This document shows, piece by piece, positions 35,765-47,622 of a stretch of 64,000 nucleotides of DNA. Positions within the stretch are counted from its first letter, which is position 1, and each line of letters starts with the position of its first letter. Both the position numbers and the translations under genes were made by a program. This DNA is from Favolaschia claudopus (Eukaryota; Basidiomycota; Agaricomycetes; Agaricales; Mycenaceae). The DNA lies in contig JAWWNJ010000003.1 of NCBI GenBank assembly GCA_037176885.1, positions 3,348,001-3,412,000 on the forward strand, given 5' to 3'. The notes beneath the pieces are model-generated. The model was not told the origin of the DNA and made no database searches. It worked only from the letters and a program-made list of their open reading frames with translations.

Positions 35765-38700
35765 TCACCGACCGATCACTTTCATCCCGAAAAGGAAATT
35801 CTCAAGCACGACCACGCTCACCTCGCAACTAAGCTCGCCGCGCGACCAAGGTCGCAAGCGACTCGCCAGGCCCCAACTTATACCTCGCAGCTCGCGCACG
35901 GACCTCTCAACAGCTTGGTTTGTTTTGTTTCTGACTGCCGAGAGTGGGCGAAATTTTGATTTTGGGGCCTTCAGGATGCCGTTTTCCCGGGACTTTGAGC
36001 TGGCTAGGTAAGGACTCATGTACTAGATAGTTCTGAAGTAAATATATTAATTTTTTCGAGCAAATACAAGCCAAATTGAAGACGTAAAGTAGGGTACTAT
36101 TAAGAAATTGACGTTGGAGTCAAAAGACGCGTCGAGACACGTTAATTAACGCGTTTCGACGCGTCAAAGTCCGTGTATATACTTGTAGATATTGTAGAAG
36201 TCGAATTCAAACTCTACTTAGCGCGTTTTACCGCTTTGAGCCACGAAATTCACCAAGTCGGCGGTTTTGAGTCAGAGTTGATATTGTGAACTTGGAGTTG
36301 AATTGCGCTGAGACTACAAATCAATCAAGTCAGTAAGCATTCTCTGAACGAATCGAACAAGGTCCAAACTCACTTCAAATAAGCCGTTTGATCTGATTTG
36401 AGGTTTGGCGGATTTACAGAGAGAAACAAGTCAGCAAATTCAAACCGGGAACACACCGAGATGAATCCAATGGTACAAGGCTCGCGCTGGCGAGAAGCTC
36501 AGATGATTCTGAATTCAAAGTCAGGAAAATGCGCGTTGAAAGAAATAAAGCAAACGTAGCCTAACGGGTCAGAAACCTTTCGATGTTGTCTTGAAGATCA
36601 CCGGAGGTCGAAAATCTGAACATTAAGACTGAGCTTGGAAGTAAATGAGTAAGGAAACTGAATTGAGAGAGCTGACTTGCTTACCTGGGAAAGTCTTCGC
36701 ACAGAGTCGGTGCTCGGCAGACGCCGAAAAATCGAATTTTGATTGTTGACTTCGATGTTGATGTTCACAACTCTGCGCGGGGAACTTGCAAATAAGATAG
36801 AGGGATGGCAGCTTGTAAGAACACTTGAAACTTACCTGGGATGATCCGACTTTGCGAACGTCGCTCGGCGGACGACGAGAAATCAAATTTAAATTTTGAT
36901 GTTGATCTTGGACTTTGAGGAACTAAGCGACGCCGCTCGCGGGGAGCTGGGGAGATTCAAGGTGAAAACTCAAGGGTGATTTAGAACGAAGGGAACTCAC
37001 CTTGAACTCGCCCCTTCGCCGATGTCGCTCGCGGGACGGCGAAAAATGGAATTCCCGAATATGTCGGGAATTCGACTTGGGTGAGATCCCAAGTCCGAAA
37101 TCTGTACAGAGGGAAGTAGATATAAGGGTTGGCATAATACGCACCTGAAACCTTACTCTGCGGAAAGAATTCTATATACTCGAGCATTAGCGCCGCTGCG
37201 CGGCGCCTCAACGAGCGACATAGCTCGTGATGACGTCGCTTTGAGTCTGGAGGAGCGGCGTTTGCCTGCCGGCGGCAAAATTCGCGGTGAAAAAGTGCTG
37301 GAAAAGAGTCAAAATGAGCATGAAAAGAAGAAATGAATACACACCTCGAGGTGCCGCTCGCGGGATGAATTTCTATATACTCAAAGCTATGCGCGCCGCT
37401 GCGCGGCGCGTCGTCAACGAGAGCCAAAGAGCTCGTGAGGCTCGTGGAAAAGCCGCTGCTTGAAGTCTGGAGGGTGGTTTTTGCCTGCCGGCGGCAAAAT
37501 CTCCGTTACAAAACTGCTAGAGATAGAGTCAAAATGAGGATGGAAAGAAATGAATATACACCTTAACGTGTCGCTTACGGGAAGAAGTTCTGTCTAGTGG
37601 AAGCCATACGCGCCGCTTCGCGGCGCGCGCGCAGTGACCAAGGCTCGCGGGGTGGTGATGTTGATGTTGCGATGTGAGTTAGAGAGCGGGGTTAGCCTGC
37701 CGGCGGCCAAATTCCCGGTGCAAAAAGCTGAAAAAAGTCGTCAGATTTGGAGATTCAGGAACACCAAAGGAATGCCTTACTGGACATACAGCTTGGGCAT
37801 AAGAGGGCTGGTGGTGGGGCAACGAGGGAGAATGGAGAGCGGCTGAACAGAGGAGAGGGGAGGAGAGGGGACGGGGAGCGAAGTGGGGGAAGGAGAGAGA
37901 GAGAGATGGTCGTAACGAACCAAAACATACGTACACCTCAAATCACGGAGATTCGCTTCCGTGAAATCAAATCCTCAACAACGCGGTCAGGTGCCCGCAT
38001 GTCGCGTTGCTCAGCGCGAATCCACCCAGATATTCGGTTCCCATGCCGCGCAAGAGTCAGCAGCTTCTTGAAGTTGACGCGTCACTCCACCGGTCAAGTT
38101 TTCAAGCGAACTTCGAGCGGTTGAGGAAAATTTGCAAAGCTTCAATGGAGGGCACATTTCTTGAGGGCAGACTGCATAGAATACATTGCGTAGCACACGC
38201 CCGAGCCAGCCAGAATAACAGAAAGAGGTCAAAAGCCTGAAAAGTTGAAGGCTGCCAAGCGTGAAGTCGGGTCAATGTTGTTGAGAAGCCCAGAGAAGCC
38301 CGCACTGCCTTGCAGGCAATCAATAGAATTCTGAAGACACCGGGCTTTGGTCGTATGGGCGCGCACAAGATCTCGTTGGATACTGAGATCTGCACATGCG
38401 AGCGCGCTGGTTTGTTTCGCTAGCCGACATCAACCGAGGGAAACAGTTCGCGGCAATTTTGGTCCAGGCTCTGGTCGAAAACGCGTGCAGCGCGCCATGC
38501 CGGTATGTTGACGCTCGGCGCTGGCACTTAGATCGTGGGCAAAGAGAGATATGATGAGGGAAGAGGCAGACGTGGCGGTGGGAATCCATTGGTGATGAGA
38601 TCAATCGCAAGGCCGAAATAGGAAGATTCCAACATTGCCTTTTGACCACGACCATCGACGAGCAAGGCGGCTGCACCGAGCGGTTTGCGGAAGGCAGATA

Positions 38701-41700
38701 AGTGATATATCATGTAAAATCTTTAGCTATGTGCGTCTCTGACTTTACTTTGGCTCAGCAACGCCCCCAAAACGTCCAGGAACCACCGCACACATTTCCT
38801 ATGATTTGCTTCTGGGGGCCCTGACCTCGGCCCATATGACACAAAACGTTGAATACACGCTGCTCATGAAGGTCCGCGACGTCGGAGACCGTTCTGGAGC
38901 GATTGGAGCCGCGTTGCGACCGGACGAATTCCAGGTGTGTTTTAGTATGCCGCGCTTCCATGGCTGTATCATGCTGACATCTCCGACTCTTGGCACTCAA
39001 AATCTTGTTCAACCTACCAAGGCTGGCTGCTCTCGCAGTCTCGAAGCTCGTCGACTCGTCTTCGCGCCGCAATAGCAACTCACCCCTATCTCAGCCCTCC
39101 GCTCTCTCGAACTCATTCCCCCATCCACCACCGGCGTTACGACCCTGAATTGATGCGATCAATTACCCCGAATGGTACTGACGTGCGTGTACTTTTCGCG
39201 GCGCTTTTTCGCTGACTTATGATTTTTTTCAGTTCCCTGCCAACTTCTTCCATTTCCGATTGAATGGGGGATGCTCCGCGATTTCTCAGGCCGGACTGTC
39301 GATCCCGACGGATGTGCTGATATTCGGGTGATTAGTATTGCGTTGCAGGCCCGGTGGATCGGTATAAAGGTGAGCTCCCACCGTTGGTTTTGATTATGGG
39401 TTTGCCGCCCACTTCCCACCTCCCTCCCTTTACTCTCCCTTACTATTCAAACTCATCTCTATTCAAACTTCTCTTCATCTTCTCTTCAAATCTTCTTACT
39501 TCCCTTTCAATTCCTTCAATTCGACGCTTTCGCCCTTCAAGTCGGCCTTCGGCTTTATTCGGCCTTCACTCATCCTTGACTTCTTCGTTGGCTCTCGATG
39601 TCGTTTGTAACCTTCGACTCTACCTCTCTTTCGTTCATTCAACTAATTCTTATTCTCTTTCAATTTTAGACTACAAATCACTCTGGTCCCTTGTGTATTC
39701 ATTCAAGTTTACCGCTACATTGATTTCTTATGGTACCACTACTTCAATTTGTTCAATGAAGTGAGTTGTCTTTCCTCATTCACACGATTACTAACCTTCT
39801 TATTAGTTTTGTTTCTCTTCATCCCATGCTATATGTGCTTCAAACTGCGACCCCTTCGATACCGAACTGACCTTCAAGTTGCCTTCGAGTGTTTCGACGA
39901 GTTTGTACAGGTGAGTGGATTAATCCTTTGATTTACTTCGAACTTTCACTTACTGTCTACTGACCTTAACCTTCCTTCCTTCTTTCTTTGTATCTTGTAC
40001 AGTTCGGTTCAAGCTTCAACGATTCTCAGGAGTCAACGATTCGCTTCAAGGTTGAAGTCGAGTTTGAGGTGTGATGATGGACCGAGGTGAGTTTCTGTTC
40101 TATTATCTTCTCTTCTCTTCTCTTGTTTCTTTCTTTCTTTCCTTCGTTCGGGGTCACAGGTAAAGGGAAGGAAGTCAAGGGTAGGTTCAACTTGAACTCC
40201 CTTGCATCTTTATCTTGATCCCGGGGTCCGCAACGGGTACGCCGTTTCTTTCATTTCCTTCGTTCTCTTCATCTACTTTGATTTGATTTCATCTCGTTCC
40301 ATTCACTCGTCGTCCTCTGTTAATCCACAAACTCAAACTAACCTTTACTTCACTTTTCAGACTTTTCAACTCAATTCTTCAACTCCGGGTTCGTTCATCC
40401 CGAGCGAGTCGATTCGAATCGACTCGCGTTGGAGGTGGTTTGAAGCGAAAGTTCTAGAGGTAAGCTTTCATCTCATTTTCTTCATTTTCCTCGTGCGCTG
40501 ACAACCCAACTGAGCGCACGGTGCATATGTACCTCATCTCGTTCAACAGTACAACACAATTCAACTCAACTCGCGCCTTCCGGAATTCGGGTGGGTTTCC
40601 TTTAATTCCTTTCAATTCAAGTCGTACGCCGTGTACGGGTTCCTTACTGACGATTCGCCCGCAGGTGTCATTTGGTTTGAAAACAAGATTGATATTCATT
40701 CAAATAGACTATCTACTTACATATAATTGCAGCTAAAGTACGATACGTTACTGACTCCGGTCGCCTTGTCTCGTTTCGGCAGCCCGACCCGCCGCCTATC
40801 TCCGTCTTCCCGCCGTTTGCGCGCATTGAAAGCCCTCCCACGCCGCTTCCTTCACCAGAATCGCCGCGAATCGGCAGCGCGTGGATCTGTCAAGATAGGT
40901 GAGTTGTTTCGCTTCGTTCGTCATCAAGATCGTCGAAAAAGCTCACTTTCGCCGTGGACGCGTTTCAAGCTTCTCCCGCCCCGCACTTTTTTTCGCGTGC
41001 CAGAATCGATGCGCCTCGCGCACTGTGTACTTAGGTGAGTAATTCCGTTCCGTTCGTCGGAAAAAGCACAAGGACTCACTTTGATTTGGATTTCTAGTGC
41101 ATGCACCGAAACGACGTCCTCGGCGCCGTTGGTGATGGCCACGGTGTCGAAGTCAGCGGCGGCCGCTGAGATAACGGGATTGAGGGTGGAGTTGGGAGTG
41201 AAAACGAGGGCGGTGAGGGCGGAATGCGGCGGCAAGTCGGCGTTGACGGAGTAGCGGTAGAGCGGCGGCGGCGGGGGAGACAGGTCAAAGTGGGGAGAAG
41301 GGCTAGAATGGGGAGGGGGATATTGTCAGTGGCGAGGGAGTGAGCGGGAACGGCGGGACGCACCGTTTGTCACATGTACTTGATTTTGTCGGTACAGGTT
41401 GGCGGCGGCTTCGGGGTGGTGGGACTCGGCGGAGGCGAGCCAAGGCGGAGTGAGTGGACGCGGGAGATGGGAGGCAGACGCGCTAAAAAGAAGTCGTAAG
41501 CGGGGATACCTAGAAAGAAAGCTGAGCGACGCACGTTCGTCGGCTCTAAGTCCGAAGCCGATGCGTCGGCGAACGAAGTGGTGGTGGGGCGGTGACAAGG
41601 GCGTGAGGTGGTGGGGTTTCGAGGCGAAAAGGACGTGTTCAGTGGGCGTGGAAGGGGAGTTGTTGGCATGGGCGAGTCGGCGCTGAAAGTGAATTGGGGT

Positions 41701-41929
41701 GAAGGGAATGGCGGTGGTTGTGAGGGAGAAGGGGCGGCGACGTCGTTATGTCGTGTGGCGGGACAACCGAGCTAGAGGGAGAAGGACGAGATCAACAAGA
41801 GAAAGAATTCAAAGAGAGCATCACCACGCACCTGGCTGAGTCTCGACGCGATCGCGACGTGGTTGTCGGGGGGAGAGCGAGAGCTGGTGGGGTGTCAACG
41901 GAAAGGCTTGGGGCCGGATCATTCGGTTG
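35765..41929. other. Stretch without a defensible gene, second copy
   Basis: Same content as 24720-30884: donor-bounded minus-strand segments, the 210-bp hairpin repeats (37165-37735) and the protein-like plus-strand islands (38765-41045). Confidence 0.35.
37165..37735. repeat. Hairpin-bearing ~210-bp tandem repeats, second copy
   Basis: Same three degenerate units as at 26120-26690, shifted by 11,045 bp. Confidence 0.6.
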
Positions 41930-42010
41930 CCTTGGTCGTTGTGAAAGGACAGCCTCGCTTTTCGCTTGAAGCATAGCCATCGGCGATTTGGTTGAAAATG
42001 GCACGTGTTA
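41930..42010 (-). pseudogene. Relic exon of the membrane-protein gene, second copy
   Basis: Same as 30885-30965. It abuts the promoter-like block 42011-42709 of the second complete phosphatase gene, which holds TATAAA at 42665-42670. Confidence 0.65.
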
Positions 42011-42709
42011 GAACTTTGCTTAGCGATAATCGATTCAACATGCCGTCCGACATCGGTCGTATTCAATTTTGAGAACCAGTCGTTATGTTCCATGGTTCGG
42101 CGACTTCTTGCGGCTCCGCCCTGAAATCCGCTCAACCTCACCGTAAAGTCAGGGATTGACTGATTTGCTCACCGAACTGTGGCAGAATTTGCTCGTGGGA
42201 AACACGCGGGAAAAGCCGGAAAAGATTTGATTGCCGGAGCCTCCTTGTCCTCAACCACCATGTCGCTCAATCCCGAAGTCGAAGGCTGCACTCTCTGGGC
42301 CAGTATTGCCTTGATATGACTGCGACCTACGGACGTCGAATGCAACTACCGATGTCAGTCCGCTCGATTCATTTCCGGGATGATCACAACTGTCCTACGA
42401 CCTCAAAGTCTCGACCCTCAGACTTTGCTCAGACTCTGAAGACAGTGTAACATGGTGCTGTTCAGTTCAAATCGTAGTGAGATCTCTTGTTCAAATACAT
42501 AGGCTAACTACCTCGCAGACTCTTTCTACAAAAGTTCGATTCTTGTCTGCAGTTCAGCCTCACGTCCCCGAAACCTGCTAAAATTACCTGCCTTCAAACG
42601 AACGTTCGATTTACGTGCGATGCGGAGTAGAATTGCGGCGCGGGAATAAAGTGCGCCCGGTCTTTATAAACATCCTGATATACATCCTCCCGCATCCTCT
42701 CCCTTCACC

Positions 42710-45215
42710 ATGACGCCCGCTGCAGCACTCCTTGCCGTCTTTGCGCTTTGCCCCGCAGTTCATGCTGCAGCGACAACCGTATTCGCGTCCTCATTCGCTG
42801 GTTCAACCTCAACGGCTGTGTTCCCTCCCCCGGGAGTGTCGGTGACTTCGGATGCATCTGACTTCCCTGATGCAACTCAAATTAACGTATTTGGCCCCAC
42901 GCCGAGTGAGTATTCGCTACGAGTCTGATATTCGTTTGTGCTGATTCATAATCTTTTGCCAGCGGGAGACGAAGCTTTTGCTATCGCGACCGCACCTGTA
43001 TCCCCCGACTACACCAACATCTTCCCCCTCGTCGAACCAGCAACCTCGGACAAGAAAGAATTCGACGTCATCCACAGCTGGGGAAATCTCTCACCGTACG
43101 TCTTGTGCCTTCTCACCTGCTCTCACATTCCATTTCTCTCGTTCCGTTCCCGATGACTTCATTTCACTGACTGACATGCCAACTATAGCTTCCAATCAAC
43201 CAACCTCGGGCTCTCCAAATCCTCCGCCAAAATCCCCGCCGGCTGCACCCTCCAACAAGTCCACCTCCTCCACCGGCACGGCGCGCGCTACCCCACTTCT
43301 GGCTCCGCCCCCGCTAGCTTCGCAGCCGCATTGCACGCTGCAGCCGAGACGGGAAATTTGACTGCGTCTGGGCCACTGGCGTTTTTGAATACTTGGACGT
43401 ATAAGCTCGGGGCGGAGATTTTGACGCCTTTTGGGCGGGCGCAGCTGTACGTCGAGTGTGATAATCATCTCGCAGTTTTGCAAGCTATTTATGATGTTGT
43501 GTTTTATTTTCAGGTTTGAGCTCGGAGTCGGGTTCCGCGTGAAATATGGTGCGTGATATATTCAATTTCCTTCGTTGAGCACCCAGTTCTGATTTTCGAT
43601 TTCTTATCTCGAAAGGCGACCTGCTGAAGGGATTCAAGGACCTTCCTGTTTGGCGGACGACTTCCGAAGGTTTTTTCTTGCCTCCCGAAAATAATCGCAA
43701 ACGAAACTAATCTCATTCCTAGAACGCATGGTGGATTCCGCGTTCGTGGCCATCAATTTATTCCGTAGATTCACTGCTCATGACGTTGCATACCCATTGT
43801 AGCCTGCACTTTGCCGCTGGTTTCTTCGGTGTTCAAGAGTATCAAAATGACTATCACCAACTCATCGAGATCGAGGCGCAGGGGTTCAATTGTATGTCTT
43901 CCTCTCCTACCTTCCTCATTCCCCTTCCTTCACTTCACATCCGCCATCGATTGATTTACTTTCTTGCTCCTTACATCCTACCAGCCACGCTCGCACCATA
44001 CGACCAATGCCCCAACGCCAACAACGTCATCGCCTCCGCCGCCACTAACTTCACGACTCAATGGGCATCTATCTACCTCGCAGACGCGCAGAAGAGGCTG
44101 GCACCGCATTTCAAGGCGGCGGGAATGACATTGAATGCGACGTGGTTGTTTGCGATGCAGCAGACTTGTGCGTATGAGGTGCGTGTTTGACTTTCTGCCT
44201 CATAGATATTTCATGTTTAATTTATCTGTGGTGAATCTGGTGACTAATGGATTGCGTTTATTGTAGACGGTTGCGTTAGGATACTCTGCGTTCTGCGATC
44301 TCTTCACAGAGGAGGAGTGGAAAGGGTATGAATATTCCGTCGGTGAGCCGCTCCTTTCCTCAATCTTATATTATTCATCGGTCACCCCGACAAGACCTAT
44401 CTTTCTGGTACAACAACGGCCCAGGCAACCCCGCCGTCGCCGCACAAGGCATCGGCTGGGTCCAAGAACTCGTCTCGCGGTTAACGCAGACTCGCATCAA
44501 CGTCACGGAATCGGCGTCTTCGGTCAATGCAAGTATCGTTGGGAGTAATGTGACGTTCCCTTTTGAGCAGCCGATTTATGTGGATGCGACGCATGATACG
44601 GTTATTTCGGCTAGTGCGTGATTCTTTCTTCTCATGCTTGAAAGAGTGACTAATGTGTGTTCAGTTGTGGTGGCTATGAACTTCACGAGTCTCGCGAGAA
44701 CGGGACCGCTTCCGGGGACGCATATTCCTAAGAATCGGGTTAGTCAAATGAGCCTTTCTTCGCGTCAAGTGATTGACGCGTTGTTCTTTCATTCTCAGTC
44801 TTATATAGTCAACCAAATCTCGCCCTTCGCATCCAATATGGTAGGGCAAGTTCTCTCTTGTCCTTCTCTCTCTACTTCCTCCGCATCCTCCGTCTCCTCG
44901 GCCATCGCGTCCGCCTCTTCGACGGCACCGTCTGCCCTTCCCTCGATCAGCATCCCCGGCGACGGTTCCACCCCTGCATCACCCGCGACGCACATCCGGT
45001 GGATCCTCAACGACGCCGTCGTCCCACTCACAGGCATCTCTGGATGCACGTCGAATCCGGACGGCCTTTGCGCGTTCGATACCTTTGTTAAAGGGATGCA
45101 GCAGCGGATTGGGGAGGTCGATTTTGCGTTTGGGTGTTTTGGGAATTATGCGGTGCCGAATCCGAATTTGATTGTGGATGGGCAGTTGCCGGGTGAGTTG
45201 AGGGCGGGGATGTAG
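42710..45215 (+). CDS. Secreted histidine acid phosphatase (phytase-like), copy B
   Basis: Same 12-exon structure and 587-residue product as the gene at 31665-34170, each exon shifted by 11,045 bp (first exon 42710-42905, last exon 44799-45215). The signal peptide, RHGARYP and DATHD are intact. If the duplication is real, the genome carries two full-length, identically regulated copies of this secreted enzyme plus the truncated third copy, which would raise gene dosage. Confidence 0.88.
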
Positions 45216-45704
45216 ATCGGGTAAGTATGTCTATATGTAAAGAATATGTGAGGTGTCCGTGCAGATGTTCCAAAGAATAATAATGAGGATAACCAAAGGA
45301 TAATTCCCAAGTTCCATTGAACTACAATCTCTCCGTCGATTCACCAGGAGAACTTGAACATTATAACGTCTTGTTCTCTGAATTCTGAACCCGTTTTGAA
45401 AACTTGCCCACCTTTTCAACCCAGCTCGACTACTGATCGCGCTGCAATCATGCCACATTCTTGCCATGCTCGAAAGATTACTGAATCCCAATCTTGTCCG
45501 TGTGGCACTTGTTCTCCTGTGCTAAGTATGCGGCCATCATAAAGCTTTCAATACTCTTATCCTTTCAATTTTGACCCAACCGCAGTTCAACGTTTCAAAA
45601 CTTCAACCCACTCCTTTTCGGAGGAAAGTCCGAAGCTCGGACTGTGATCACCGAAACCAAACATATGTGACGGTGCGTGACTCACTCTCCTCTCTTCCAC
45701 CATC
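45216..45704. other. Intergenic between phosphatase and F-box-like gene, copy B
   Basis: Identical to 34171-34659, including the palindrome AGTCCGA-N3-TCGGACT at 45627-45643. Confidence 0.5.
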
Positions 45705-46763
45705 ATGCCCTCCTGCATCGTCGAAGAACGGCCAAACCGTGCTACTTACTCGATTATGAATCCTGCTTTGAGCGAAGATACTATTCGGCCTTTGCTTCCC
45801 CCGGAGCTGGAGCGCGCAATCTTCGAAGAGGCCGCGTTGTCGTGCTTCCGCCATATCCCGACACTCATGCTTACAGCCTGGCGGGTGAAGCACTGGTGAG
45901 ACAAATTTTATGCTCAAACATTGATCTTCGACTCAATCAGATCTGTCCAGGGTCGAGCCTTTCTTGTATCGGATTGTATTCTAGCACGCGCCGGCGAACA
46001 TATGATCCCAGCTTGAAATCTTACGTCCCGATCGAGACTCTGCTCCAAAGGCTGAATGGACAGTCCTCTGTTGGCATAGCCCCAGCTGTTCGCCACTTCT
46101 TTTGGGATCTCGAGGCCCAAGCATTGAAAACCACTCTAATTGCTTGCACTGGCATCACAGACCTTTATATCATGGGGGTTGTCGAAAGCGATATCCTCTC
46201 GAGACTTGACGGTCTTCAAGATTTGCGACGCCTCACCATGGTTATGCGAACGCTTCTCGAGCCCAAATCCATGCGCCTAGGATACCAGTTCTATACCCGC
46301 CTCACCCATCTCGAATTGCTTGCCTGCGAACAGGACGACAGTTCGGAAATCATCGCAAACTTGGACGTCCTTCCGAATTTGACTCACATCGCACTCAATC
46401 TCGATGATCCTAGTGACGCCGGGGTCCTTCATGATCGCATTCGACGATATTCAAGCCTCCAGTGTATCATATTCTTGGAGCCGGCGCATCATATTCGGGA
46501 GGCACCTGATGATCGATTTGTGGTCCTTCGTCAAACGAATTATGCTGAGGATTGGCTACGGGGTGCTATCATTGGGAAAGATCACTGGTGGCTGGCGGAA
46601 CAATTCTTAGCGGCGAAACGAGCAGGCGAAGTTGACCGTACGTGAAATGCGTTCTTCGTTGGAAAAAAGAAATACGACGCACGAGCGATTTTCAGGCTTG
46701 TGCTACAGAATCAAAGACAGCGATGGTGTCTCGTGGGAATGTGAAAACTCAGACGGGCAGTAA
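45705..46763 (+). pseudogene. F-box/LRR-like gene, frameshifted, copy B
   Basis: Same as 34660-35718, with exons 45705-45895, 45951-46637 and 46696-46763 and the same premature TAG (45982-45984) after WVEPFLYRIVF. Confidence 0.65.
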
Positions 46764-46859
46764 ATGTTTTCTGCTTGGTGAGACGTCGTTTCGCGATATC
46801 ATGACGCCGTGCTACAGGATACCGTCGACCAAATTCGTGAAAGACTGGATTACGGCACG

Positions 46860-47035
46860 ATACGGTCCCAGACCTTGCCCAGACCCATCGAAACTCTCGC
46901 CACACTCAGTGCTTGAATCTCTTCTTTTTTAAGGAATCCCTCTCGAACCTGCATGCTCACATTCAACATCCCGTCGAACTCTTGAACAAGCTTCCTGATC
47001 TCCTCCGATGACACAGGGCCGGGTGCGGCGGGCAG
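46860..47035 (-). pseudogene. C-terminal fragment of a PEP mutase-family gene
   Basis: The minus strand reads SSEEIRKLVQEFDGMLNV, then EGFLKKEEIQALSVARVSMG, closely matching the C-terminal part of the intact gene at 5482-6261. It has no catalytic region, the match is lost before TDAL and the end is replaced. It begins about 55 bp after the end of the second 11-kb copy. The divergence (for example SMQVR for GLHIG) shows it is an old paralogue, not a fresh copy. Confidence 0.75.
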
Positions 47036-47504
47036 GGGTAAAGTGCGGCAGAGCCGCTGCGGCGCCGCTGTGACGCAGACTGCCGCAGCCAAGCTGATAC
47101 GGTGTCACGGTGTCACGGTTCACCTGCTGTTGACCTGCCGCAGGCCAGCATCCGAGTTGTGGGTTTCCGCCAACTCATCGACGTGGTGGCCAGCATTCGA
47201 GTGACTGATTTTATTTATTGCGGTACAGTACTACTTAGTCTCACAATAATATTATTCGTTCAATATTTTATGATACTTCGAGTACAGGTACAGTACTGAG
47301 TTTAAAACAAGAAGTAAGAAATTATATGAAAAATTTAAACGAAGTCTAAGGACCCTTCTTTTTGCGCTGACGAGGCTTTGGCTTCGGAGGCGGTCCAGGC
47401 TTAGCTTCTTGATGCACTCCGATTCGCCCTCTGCTTCTTCATCAGCAGCGCGCTTCACGGCAATCAATATCGGGTCCGTCGGAGAATAGAGCGTTTGCAA
47501 CGCA
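47036..47504. other. Stretch with a possible protein relic
   Basis: On the minus strand a frame starting at 47518 reads MAPTAALQTLYSPTDPILIA and later an acidic AADEEAEGESE run; another frame close by ends in a KPGPPPKPKPRQRKKKGP tail. Together they look like the remains of a small charged protein with a lost splice. The 5' end lies in the inverted repeat described next. I do not recognise the protein. Confidence 0.3.
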
Positions 47505-47601
47505 GCCGTTGGAGCCATCTAATGGCTAATTCGCGTTGCGTCATCTGGAGCCATCGCGTACATAACGCAACGCAAATTAGCCATTGGATGGCTCCAACGG
47601 C
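47505..47601. repeat. 37-bp inverted repeat, head-to-head start regions
   Basis: Arms 47505-47541 and 47565-47601 are reverse complements with about two mismatches and a 23-bp loop. Each arm contains ATGGCTCCAACGGC, that is, an ATG followed by MAPTA, pointing outward. The left arm opens the frame described for 47036-47504; the right arm opens a frame that ends after ten codons at the edge of the mobile element. Confidence 0.75.
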
Positions 47602-47622
47602 TCGTCCGCAAACAGGCTAATA

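Larger units (their letters stand above)
35761..46805. repeat. 11,045-bp tandem duplication, second copy
   Basis: Head-to-tail second copy of 24716-35760. No base separates the two copies, and I found no difference wherever I compared them. It ends at 46805, where the sequence passes into the PEP mutase-family fragment. Confidence 0.9.
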
